Assembly: GCA_001579985.1 (NCBI GenBank)
Contig: LRSR01013600.1
Coordinates: 1 to 34,199 of the forward strand
DNA: 34,199 nucleotides
DNA from: Hypsibius dujardini
Lineage: Eukaryota; Tardigrada; Eutardigrada; Parachela; Hypsibiidae
Direction of reading: 5' to 3'
Below the pieces are notes generated by a model that was not told the origin of the DNA, did no database searches, and saw only the letters and a program-made list of their open reading frames with translations. Shown piece after piece: positions 20,646-30,861 of this stretch (its first letter is position 1; each line of letters starts with the position of its first letter). The position numbers and the translations under genes were made by a program.

Positions 20646-22110
20646 AACAGACAGACAAACAGACAAACAGACAACAGACAGACAAACAGACAAACAGACA
20701 GACAGACAGACACTTACCAGTTCGCTGTGGCAAGCAGCTCTTTGACTTTGCGCACTTCCAAAAAGCTGGGATCCATCAACGTGCACTGGACAATCTCATC
20801 CCTAGTCATATGAGCGAACCGGATCAACTCAACAAGGTGCTCCAATTGGGTCATGCGTTCCGGCCGTCTATGATCAATCCACCGCTTCATTACCACGTAC
20901 AAGTCCAACTCTGTCTAACCAAAAAGACGATCACATCAAAAGAAAGACCAGAAAGGGATCTACTCAGGGTTTACCTTAATTTTCAGGTCGTCACACCCCA
21001 GCAGACGAGCCACTTTCTCAACATTCCATTCGAGGAAAGCCTCATCCCTGGTTTGCTCCTCAAACGTCAGGATGAATCGGTCGTATGCGGCAACATACAA
21101 ATCCTGGATGTTTTTAGCTTCACAAAACTCCAGCACGTAAATGAGATTCCTCGGTGCAAGGAGCCGGTCAATAAAACCGGCACACGCAGCAACGATGTCG
21201 TGCACTTTCAACGCCTTGGCGATCATCCAGACGCCGTAGATATTTTCTGCATTCGCCTGTAGAAAGTTTCACACCTCGTGGATGAAAACGCTCCGTCGAA
21301 ATTAATCAATCTTTTCTTCATGAAAACATCACGAAATCAACTGAACTGAAATTTAAGGATGGCAAAACTGAGCTAAATTAAAGATTTTGGTCATGTTTCT
21401 TAGCTTGAGTTTGTTTAATGTCTGAAAAAAAAACTATTCTAACAGTTTTAGTCACTAAACATTTTATGGAAAAAATAGATAATCAGCTGATTTCAATTAT
21501 AATTAGACTTAAATCATCAGCACTAATTTATGTTTCTATTTTGATTGGCGTTCGCCAGTCAATGTCACGTGTATATATCAATGTCACGTGGTAAGAATTT
21601 AACCTGAAGTTCTCCAAAGTAGAGGTACTTCAACACGGTGGCCGCATCGTCCGGCTTGACATCGCCCAAATTGATCTGCAACAGCTTGCGTTCCGCGGGG
21701 ATTTCGGCAAAGTAATCGGTGAAGGCTACAAAGACCTCCAGGTGAGCGTGAAAGAGACTGTGGTCCGCCTTCAGGACGATATCGCAGAATTTGTTGTTCC
21801 TCCAGGCGTGAAGGAGTTGCTTGCCGGTGACGGCTAAATGGGAGCGTCGATCCGTCGGGAGGGTGGCGGAAAGGCCAGCAAGAGCTTCTAGACTGTAGGT
21901 CTTGATTTTATCCTTCCCAGCATCTTCGTCTGCCTTGATCTGAGAACCTACATGGACAGCCGAATCGTGGTGATAAGGTGGTGGATTATGCGGGACGTCA
22001 GAGAGCCGGTGGACCTGCGGGAGGGAATTTGGTTGGGCAGCTTTTCGAGATGAAGGATGGCCGGGAGATTTTTGGCCCGATCTGTCCCTTGGTGAGTTGT
22101 TGGACGACAT
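20269..22110 (-). CDS. BTB-BACK domain protein without kelch repeats, complete, 4 exons
   Basis: Exons (minus): 22110-21604, 21256-20975, 20914-20718, 20485-20269; 1203 nt, 400 residues. About 90 polar N-terminal residues are followed by a BTB/POZ domain (about 95-180; NNKFCDIVLKADHSLFHAHL, then YLYFGELQANAENIYGVWMI) and a BACK domain (about 185-330; FIDRLLAPRNLIYVLEFCEA, and TELDLYVVMKRWIDHRRPER). The C-terminus is a basic, Pro-rich tail (LPKPRHPPRK, PAPRPRKD) and ends at TAA. In the KLHL family BTB-BACK recruits cullin-3 and kelch repeats bind substrate; here no kelch repeat follows, so the substrate module is absent or the tail replaces it. The role as a cullin-3 adaptor is inference. It is transcribed away from KSR; its start codon abuts a long palindrome. 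Confidence 0.88.
20602..20711. repeat. (CAGA)n/(CAAA)n tract abutting the BTB exon 3 donor
   Basis: Ends six bases from the exon 3 donor, so the transcript reads GTAAGTGTCTGTCTG. Occupies half of the 232-bp intron. Confidence 0.95.
20718..20914 (-). CDS. BTB-BACK gene exon 3
   Basis: 197 nt after a 60-nt intron; acceptor TTAG, starting TELDLYVVMKRWIDH and ending KVKELLATAN plus two bases. Donor GTAAGT is followed within a few bases by a CTGT repeat on the transcript strand. Confidence 0.88.
20975..21256 (-). CDS. BTB-BACK gene exon 2
   Basis: 282 nt, phase 0 at both ends. Encodes ANAENIYGVWMIAKALKVHD to LLGCDDLKIK, the end of BTB and most of BACK. Acceptor TTTCTACAG, donor GTAAAC. Confidence 0.9.
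21546..21590. promoter_or_regulatory. Paired CACGTG E-boxes in BTB intron 1
   Basis: TCAATGTCACGTG occurs twice (21559-21571 and 21578-21590), so two CACGTG sites lie 19 bp apart. A small hairpin, TGGCG TT CGCCA, precedes them at 21546-21557. They sit 14-40 bp inside the intron from the exon 1 donor. CACGTG is bound by bHLH-zip factors (MYC/MAX, USF, MITF/TFE). Confidence 0.5.
21604..22110 (-). CDS. BTB-BACK gene exon 1
   Basis: 507 nt, 169 codons from MSSNNSPRDRSGQK to YLYFGELQ. Donor CAG|GTTAAA at 21603. The BTB fold ends across the junction. The ATG is directly preceded by the left arm of the inverted repeat at 22111. Confidence 0.87.
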
Positions 22111-22161
22111 ACAGTAAGCGACAGAATTTTATCTAACGGAGGGTCCCGGAAATGGACAAAA

Positions 22162-22199
22162 GGGGCGGGGCAGAGGTAATTCTTGAACAATCAACCAAT
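22162..22199. promoter_or_regulatory. GC box and CCAAT box in the left palindrome arm
   Basis: GGGGCGGGGC at 22162-22171 and CCAAT at 22195-22199, typical of TATA-less promoters (Sp/KLF and NF-Y sites). They lie 50-90 bp upstream of the BTB start codon. Function is inferred from motif identity and place. Confidence 0.45.
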
Positions 22200-22236
22200 C
22201 AACTCCGCTCCGATTGCTCCGGAGCTCCGATGGTTG

Positions 22237-22274
22237 ATTGGTTGATTGTTCAAGTATTACACCTGCCCCGCCCC
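22237..22274. promoter_or_regulatory. GC box and CCAAT box in the right palindrome arm
   Basis: ATTGG at 22237-22241 and GCCCCGCCCC at 22265-22274, the mirror copies of the left-arm sites. The pair makes the element symmetric, as expected if it could drive transcription both ways. Confidence 0.4.
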
Positions 22275-22325
22275 TTTTGCCCATTTCCGGGACCCTCCGT
22301 TGGATTAAATTCTGTCGCTTACTGT

Positions 22326-24001
22326 AGCATGATGGTGGTGGAGGAAAGAAAATACTAGACCGTCTTCTCAGCGTAGTGCCGTCATTTCTCGCTCCTCTCT
22401 CTTTTTCTTTACAATGTGTAACAGCTCCTGCACATGAAGTGAACAAGTTACTATGGAAACTTGAGCGTGCACAGCGCAGTCAGAAGTTATCCTCATGAAT
22501 TTGTGCTGCTCTAAAAATGTAGAATTAATTGACAAATTACGGTTTTTCTAGTCAACTAAAAATTAGTGATTCAAGATGTTTAATCTAGTCTGTTTTATTG
22601 CGGACACGATTTTAGTTTTACCCCTTTAAATTACGTGTAAGGAAAATCAAAACTATTAAGGCAACTAAAATTGAGTTTAGTTTTAGTTTAGTGTTTTCTC
22701 TAGTTTAGCCTACCTAAGTAGTTGTGCAATCCATAAACAACTACTATTATGACGTGAAATCTATATTCGGCTCACCCTCCAGTTGGTCGATAAATCGGCT
22801 CACTCTCTTTGATGGAAGGTACTTGATTGTTTGATTTTCTGTCTCATATCCTAGTATACTATAACACTTCTGAGAATCAAACAATCAAGCAGCTGCCATC
22901 AAAAATAAACCCGTGAGTGAGCCGATTTATCGACCAAGTGGAGGGTGAGCCGAAATACAGATTTTCACTTCATACAATGTTAATCTCATTGTAAGCTACT
23001 CATTGTAGGCAAGTGGCAGTTTTCTGCAAACATGCAAAAACTCGTACACGTGATCGCGTCGTGTTTTGATCCTTTCTCGAGGATATTTTGCTGCTGTCCA
23101 GGGAGACAATGCTCGGCCCTGGGAGTATTAATCGTCGCTTGACACTTTTACACTCACTGTACGGTTTTTCCTCACGCCTCAAGGGAGAATTTTGCCGCAC
23201 GTTCCACTTGCGCTTATCCGCCTTGAGAAATATACTGCAAAACAAAGAAGAAAAACAGGAACAAATGAATAAATCGCCAGGCCATGGCTGTAGAAATTGC
23301 TCGTCTTGAAGATGCCATGGGAAGACAATTTTAAGGATTGACCCAGGTCCAGGTCTTTACTATAAGGCGGTCAAACACTACAGTCAACGATTGATTGGTT
23401 GATTTGCTGGATATGCACGTGGAAATAATTCGCTGGCTCGACGAGTTATACAATAATATAATTTTTGTAAGAAGCAAACGGTAATTGAAACTAAATTTTT
23501 TGCCGTTGCTGGCATTGAAATTTTATTATAGACTTGAAGTTCAAGAAAATTGTCTGGTTTTGGGTTCCGGCGGGAGCGTCCGGGTCTTCGATGCGACAGA
23601 CGACAGAGGGCGCTACTGTTAAGTTAATTTTTTTGCCGGACCAGTCATACGGTGACTCGACTCGGTGTTGCTGCAAGTATGTGCGCTCAGCTGATTCGAC
23701 TCGACTCACTCACGCATGTACGCAAATTGATCAGCAGGAACGATTGGAAAAATGTCTTTGCTCCCGTCCAAAATTCCCCGAGAAAGGCTGTTAAACTTAA
23801 CTCCCATCATCTGATATGGGGTGTTTAAATTTTATAATCAGCCATCGGATTGAATTTTCATGAGGATTTTTTCCACTGCTGGAGTTGGAGCCGTGACGGC
23901 TTTTTTTATTGTTAAATTTTTAAATCTTTCCCCCCCGCGATGTTAGTTTGACTGTTATGGGTCGTTATTATAACATTAGTGAGGGTACTGGCCGATAAGG
24001 G
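22326..24001. other. Rest of the divergent BTB-KSR intergenic region
   Basis: Besides the second inverted repeat, there is an AT-rich part (22500-22740) and an open minus-strand frame at 23000-23245 next to a possible acceptor (TTTTGCAG), which might be an untranslated exon. Likely contains the KSR promoter and 5' untranslated region. Confidence 0.6.
22748..22974. repeat. Second long imperfect inverted repeat in the BTB-KSR intergenic region
   Basis: Left arm about 22748-22838, right arm about 22869-22974, spacer about 30 bases. Shared blocks include CGGCTCACCCTCCA, TTGGTCGATAAATCGGCTCA and CTTGATTGTTTGATT. The right arm has about 12 extra bases. No coding potential seen. Confidence 0.9.
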
Positions 24002-24094
24002 ATGGACACGCCGACCCACAATGCCAACACCCCACTGGCGGTCCTGCGGAAGTTTGAGGACCTTCTGCTGGCCAAGCTTGAGTTTAGCACGCAG
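24002..24094 (+). CDS. KSR: KSR exon 1 (start codon)
   Basis: 31 codons, MDTPTHNANTPLAVLRKFED then LLLAKLEFSTQ, an amphipathic helix. In-frame TAA GGG stands immediately before the ATG, so this exon sets the start unless an upstream exon splices in. Donor GTCAGT. Confidence 0.85.
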
Positions 24095-27000
24095 GTCAGT
24101 GCTTGATTGGTTTATTGACGTAAATTTTGTTACGTGCTTTGTTTATTTAGACGGTGCATTGATTGGTTGATTGCACGGAAGTTGTTGTGTTTGGTTGATT
24201 GTTTTATCGTTTGTCTCCTGCATTGATTGACTGATTTAATTGATATCTTTTTTCATTCTTAAGTTTGTCCATCTTCTTTGTAGCTGCAAAGTTTGGTGGA
24301 CACTTCAGCGCAGTCGCTGGACGCTTTCCGGACACATTGCTCCACCAGTCGCGAACTGATCAAGGATGAAATTCGGATGCTGGAGGTGAGGAGAATGAAT
24401 ATTATTATTTTATTTAAATTTTTTTTTTATATGAAAAAGTAATTTAGTTTTTAATTACGGAAGTGTTTGGACTCTTTTCAAATAATTAAAGTTGATATGG
24501 ACTTTAAAAATCTATTTCTTAAAACACTTCGAACATCACATAGCGGAGTTGTAGACATGATGAATGAATCTGACCGGAAGTTGCAGAGAATCTTTACGAA
24601 ACAACTCACCACTCTGCCACGCTATCTCTCAATTGCTTTTCGCTGGCATAAGATCATTCTGAATGAAATGTTGATTTGATAATGGTTGAGGAATATCACA
24701 AACATGACAGGAACTCTTGACAGAGGCAAACAGTGGCTTCCATAGTTTCCGGCAGCAAAAAGCATTCAATCGATCAATCAATCAACTAGCAGCAGCCTTT
24801 ATTGATTAATCAACTAACTCTTACCTGCCTTTATTTACTGTCACCAACCTTGTTCTACTTTCTTTGTTTGACTTATCATTACTAATCGGGTTTTGTTTTT
24901 TCGAATCGCGTTTTCAGGGCAAGCTCATTCAGCGAATCGGTCGGCAGCTCGCGGTGCGGCGCATCCTGACCAAACACTTTCACCAGCTGTCGCAGGATTT
25001 TGAACTGTCCCAATACCTGGAGACGGATCTCGATAGTTTTCTCGCGGAGCAGAATGAGGCGCTGGCCTCGCACCACCGGCTGTCCAGTTCAGAATCCAGT
25101 GTGGCCACGCAGGTCAGCACCGCGCCCACCGAGACCGGGGAGAGCGCCATCGCCTGCCTGGTCGACCGCATCAAGCTCATCCTCGACGAGGAGCTGTCGC
25201 AGCATCCCAGCTTGAAGCAGTGGCTGGAAATTGTAGGGCTGCAGCCCTTGTGTGTGAAGGTAGGCGTTGGGTTTCCGCGCATCATGTGAAAACCAGGTGG
25301 ATCGATATCGTCGTGGTGCAGGCGGCAGATACGTACACAGACAGTGAGGAAGAGGCTTTCAATTCCGCCTGTTTATGTGCCATTTGATGCTTGCACTATT
25401 TGCACTATCTTTTTGCTCATCTGTTGGCCTCTATATTGATCGCATGACTTACCTGGTAGGCCCTCTGCCTGTCTCTCTGCTTGTCCGTCCGTCCATCTGT
25501 GTGTCTGCGTGTCTGTCTTGTCTGTCTGTTTTGTCTGTCTTGTCTGTCTTGTCTGTCTGTCTTGTTTGTCTGTCTTGTCTTTATCCTTTTGCTTGCTGGT
25601 CGTATGTTTAAAATTAGCTCCACGTCTTATTGATTGATTGTCTCAGTATATATAGGTGTGACTGAATTTTCGGGTCTTTTGCCTGCCATATTTGCCGATT
25701 TTCCTTAAGTTTCAGTTGACTATGTGGTTGTCTGCGCACATTCTTCGAGTTTGTCTATCTCTTCCGCCTTTTTTCCACGAATGTCTGTCTGTCTGTGTCT
25801 GTCTGATCTGTCCGTCTGTCTGTTTGTCTGTCTATTTGTCTTCCTCCGTTTGAGGGTGTCTGTCTGTCGCGTGCCTCTGCCCGCTCGGTGCTGACTGACT
25901 TTTTGCCGCTATGTCTAATTCTGTTCAGTGAAAAAATAAGTAAGTTCATACGGGTTTTTTTGTCTATTTGCAGGCGATTATGCAAATTGTCAACAGCGTT
26001 GAAGACCTCCTGCAGACCTCAGAGTCGAAACTGAAAGCGGAGATTGTCGCTGTGAGCGGTTGCTGTTCCTGTCCCGGTGCGGATGGCTCAGTGCCGGATC
26101 CGAAGCAGCAACGCGAGCATCGGCTGGTTCCCGACTCACAATCCGAAGACCTGCCACGCAAGGAGATGACCGGTTTGCGGGTCGAACAGATGCTGAAAGA
26201 TAAGGGCAAACTACCGATCCCGATCCGGGAAGATGTTCGACGCCTGATTACCGCATGCCGACTCCTCCGAATTTACACCGGTACGTGTGCAGTGCATTCA
26301 CCTTGCTTTACCTCTAACTGGAAGAGCTGAAACCCGCAATCCGATTCGGGCCAAGTTAAATGTGATACTGTAACAGCATTAATCTGGTGGTGAGGTTTTC
26401 GATAAGGATAGCATCGTATTCGTAAGGATACGAAACAAAAGACGTAGTTTATTTAAAATAACGACTTGAGTTAGTTAAAATCCAGTTTTCCGTTCATATC
26501 CAAATTAATTTAATTAGTTTGATAATTTATGATTTATGTATTAAATTTAAGCTTGGGAAGCGCCAAACGCTGATATTTCCTCTCTGTATCATATCAGATC
26601 GGTTGATGGCCGAAGATAACGACATGAAGGAGCTGCTGCTCTTCATCCCCACCCAGACGTCCTCCGCGTTTCCCAGCAGCCCCAACAACAACAACGTCCC
26701 TACCATCAACAGCACCGTTCTCGCCACACCGCCGCACGGTCTAGTGAGAAAAGAGTCAGTAAAGTCCCTCTACTGGGACAGTTGGCGAGGTCGCCCTGTC
26801 GTCAGCAGTCCCGGCCACGCCCCCGACATCTCCAACGTCCTCACCACCAATGGACCCTTCTGCTACGTCCACTACGCCGGCATGGAGCGTGGATATCATC
26901 AACGGGATGAGCGGCTGCCGTCCATGCTTTCGTCCTTCTCCTCGGAAGACAATTTCCTGTCGTCGCCGTCGACGACCTCGCAGTCCATGTATCAGATCCC

Positions 27001-27310
27001 GACGACCTCGGTGACGAATGCCAATAGCAGCAGCAACAACAGCAACTACAACAATAACTCGACCGGGAGTAACCGGCTGACCAGTCAGTCGTCGGTGATG
27101 TCGTCCGTGTCGACGGCCACTACGACGGGCGACGAGGCGGAGACTGGGTCGGCATTCAACGATTTCGCCTCGGCGTCCTCGTCTTGTGCGAACTCGGTGT
27201 TCCCTTCATCGAATAATATTCTGCAGATGGTGCAGATGTCGGAGTCGAGCCCAGGTAATGGTCTGGGAGGCTGGCAGGGAATTAGGCAGATAAATTGCCA
27301 AGCGGCAAGC

Positions 27311-27364
<54 letters not shown>

Positions 27365-30300
27365 TCGGACAAAGAGACAAGACAGCCTGCCACGACGTAG
27401 AGTAGTTATAGTTACAGCCGGTCTCTGAGTGAGATGCAGATGTTTGAACGAGTTCGAATTCCAACATGTCGATTGCTAGGCAAACTAGAACCGCGAGGCA
27501 AGACAGGTAGCAACAGCGGTAGTTCGTCAAGGTGACGATCTGGCAACGCATAAACAGACAGGTGTCGAACGCCCGAGTGCCTAACAACCAAGTAAATTAC
27601 GGGAAGCGGGCAAGCGCTATCACGAATCGAGATCGACAGATGGCGCTAATGTCTGCCTGTATATGGGGGGAGGCACAGACAGGCAGACAAACTACATGTA
27701 TACTGACAGACAGAAGGGCAGAAAAATGTCGCAAGACTTCGATACTGACATCAGTTGATTGTTTCCCTTTTTTAGGCTCCAACAAGAAACACTACTCCAG
27801 CACCGGGACCGAGGACCGCTGCTCCCGCAGTCCCGCCCTGATCTTTCCTCTGTCCGGCTCCACGACGACCTCGGACACCACCACCACTGTGATACGACCC
27901 TCCTCGTCCACCCCGTCACTCCTGCTGACCGGCAACCCGGCCGGTGCGGCACGTCCCTTTTCAGGCATCGCCGCCAGCAAACTCTCAGCTGGCGGTGGTA
28001 CTGTCACCTACGACCCGGCCGGTTCTCAGGGCCACGCGACCCGCAAGGAACTGCTGAAATTCACCAAGAGCACCTCCCTCGAATCGTCTTTCCGGAATCG
28101 ACTCAACTCGGACGATGCGGTCATGTTGACACCCCCGACGCCGGTGGACCGGTCCATGCTCTATCACAGCGGCAGCAGTGACAGCGGCAGCAGCTCCAGC
28201 AGACTAACCTCCGCCAAAGGTTCGTTCCAAGTTGAAGTGACTCGAACATTTTTTGAATTAATTTGAATCAACATTTTGGAGAACTGTAATTCTTTTCACT
28301 GGATGTATTGATTTCGCATTTCAGTCTTTAACTCCTAGTCTTGATATCTGCCAATTCAGGGATGAATTCCTAGTGACAGAAAAGTAAAAGCATGTTCCGT
28401 AGATTTCAGTTTTATTAGAATTTAATTGATCGTTATTCCGATTTTCGCACTAATTGAAATGTGTGTCTAAACTAATTAACTGAAATAAACGGGCAAAGAA
28501 ATTGCTGGTGATCCTATTATTTTATTAGGTTATATTTTAGTTTGTCTTTCTTGCCACGAATTATCAAATGCATTTGCATAATATATGATTTTATTTATTT
28601 ATTTTAAATGAATCTGATTAATGATTATTTATTTTAATATTTTATTTTATCATTTATTATTCTGTTATTTGTTTTTGTATTTGTGGATTTATTATTTTAC
28701 TCGTTTATTATAAATGCGGATGATTAATGAGGGGACTTTTTGTGAGACTTTGTCGTAAATAACTTGAAGGCGTGAGGATCTACAGTAGTTATGTTATATT
28801 TTAATTCCTTTTTATATTGCGATTTTGCAGGTCTCGAACGGAATCTCCGCCGGATGCACCATTCCATTCACCACGTCTTTAAGAACCATCTCTTTCTGAC
28901 GCACACAATCTGCGCGTACTGCGAGAAGACGCTGCGAGGTTTGGGCCGGAAGTGTCGGCACTGCCGATTCCGTTGCCATCCGGATTGCGCGGACAAGGCG
29001 CCGCCGTCGTGCGGCCTCCCCGACGGCCTGGTCAAGGAGTACTTTAAGACGATGAATCCGGGCAAGAAGTTCCGTCCGCGGTTGGCCGGCCAGCCGACCA
29101 ACGGCAGGGCCAGTATGGATGAGGATGTCACCCAGGTGGAAGAGGACGATGAGACGCTGAGCGACTGGAAGCAGCGCAAGGGTTCCTGCGACGTGGGCGA
29201 CGGATATCGCCGCTATGGGACGCTGTCTCGTGCCTCCGAGGAGGAGAACGAGCAGTCCATGTCCAATTGGAAACCGGTAAGCGGGCTGGAGGTATTTAAT
29301 TCTCACTCAACTGACACTTAATATTTTATTATTTTATTATTTTGCATGGGTTTTTTGCAAGTTCCGGCAATTAGAGCGGTTTTAATTTTTTTACTAAATT
29401 AAATAATATTTTATTAATTGATTTGAAATTTGATCGGAAGGACATGGAGTTATTTTGCATGGGTTTTCGAAGTTCCGACAATTGTAGCCTTCTTAGTTTA
29501 AATAAAATAAAATGCAAATTACGAGAGCGTGCAAATGGAAATTGATCGCTCGCAAATTTTGTTTTGCAGAAAAATCAGTTTTGAAAGTAGTTTTTTTAAT
29601 AATAGCTGACAGTGAAATTTCATTTGCACGCGATAAGTTAAAATTATATCGTTTTTTAAATTGGCAGGAGCGATTTTTGTCGGTGTCATTTCGTGCTATT
29701 TCGCTTCTCATTATTTTTAAATATCTTTTTTTTCAGTCTAAACTTTGTTCTACATGATTCCATTATAATATCGATCATAATTCTGCGATTGTAGAACTGT
29801 TATTCAAATTCTAAATTTCCTCCACTAGACTCTTTTGTTATGTTGTACTGATTTTAAAATCATTCAAATATTGAATTGTATTTAGATGTTTGTCTATATT
29901 GAAGATTGTGGGTTTTTTATTTATAGGACTTTAATTGTAATAATAATTTTACTGGTGTATTTGGTGAGTTGAAAAGCAACTCGGTTTTACAGATATTTTG
30001 TCAAAAAATCGTTTTCTTAAAATATAAATAATAAATATTAAATATTGAAATATAAATAAATAAATGTTGAAAGTTTGAAGAAAATTGAAAAGCACTATTA
30101 ACGTCTTTAGTAGTTGGATGTCTCGAGTCGAGGTCTTCTTAGAGTTATTGTTTGCAGTGACAAATTTAGCCTGATAAGCTTAGAAGGATTAAATTTGTGG
30201 CATATACTATTCTAGAAGTTCCGGCTATTCCAACCGAAAACCCCGTCAGTCCAGGCGGTCGCCTCGCCAATCACCGCCCGGAAACCGCTGAAGAAGCAGC

Positions 30301-30702
30301 GTAGTCGGTCCACCGGCAACTGCCTGGAGGACAGCCCGCAACAGCTGAATAACGTATCTCCTCCCAGTCCGATTGTGGTCAAATCGCCATCGCATCAGAC
30401 CGCTCTTCCCGCCGCGGAATTGCGTTCCCCCGTGGCGCGACGTATCAGCGGCAGCTTCAGTCTACCGCGGGACCGGCGGAAGCGGAAGAACAATCTGGTC
30501 ATTCCCAAGACGGATGGGGGTGGCCAGTCGGACAGACCGGTCCAACCACGGGAAGTTCGTCTGTTTTCCGATCCGTCTCCCATGGACACGTTTACCTACG
30601 GTGGTGGAGATAAAAGACGGACCACATCGACTTCGTCAAATTTGGAGGCTCCTTCTCCTCCACCGCATAACAAGTCTCAGGTAAACCAAGCAATCAAGCA
30701 AG

Positions 30703-30765
<63 letters not shown>

Positions 30766-30823
30766 ACAGACAGACAAGCAGACAGACAGACAGCAAGCAG
30801 ACAGACAGACAGACAGACAGACA

Positions 30824-30861
<38 letters not shown>

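Larger units (their letters stand above)
22111..22325. repeat. Long inverted repeat (93 + 29 + 93 bp) next to the BTB start codon
   Basis: Left arm 22111-22203, right arm 22233-22325. By hand alignment the arms differ at about 6 of 93 positions. The spacer is 29 bases and centres on GCTCCGGAGC, itself a palindrome. The first base of the left arm touches the ATG of the BTB-BACK gene. No clear target-site duplication flanks it. Confidence 0.95.
25260..25973 (+). other. KSR intron 3
   Basis: Two CTGT tracts; nothing else recognised. Confidence 0.85.
27255..27775 (+). other. KSR intron 5
   Basis: CAGA tract and copy 1 of the dispersed intron repeat. Confidence 0.85.
29277..30218 (+). other. KSR intron 7
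   Basis: AT-rich, with the duplicated TTTGCATGGG repeat and an inverted repeat. Confidence 0.85.

Noticed and set aside
23000-23245. 81-residue minus-strand frame after a TTTTGCAG acceptor
   Set aside because: No domain, no clear donor in a usable phase and no start before it. Kept only as a possible untranslated exon of the BTB-BACK gene.
24980-25285. 101-residue minus-strand frame over KSR exon 3
   Set aside because: Shadow of the plus-strand coding exon, which has the KSR domain and proper splice sites.
27450-27465. GAGTTCGAATTCC as a possible tRNA T-loop
   Set aside because: No matching acceptor, D-arm or anticodon arm could be folded around it.
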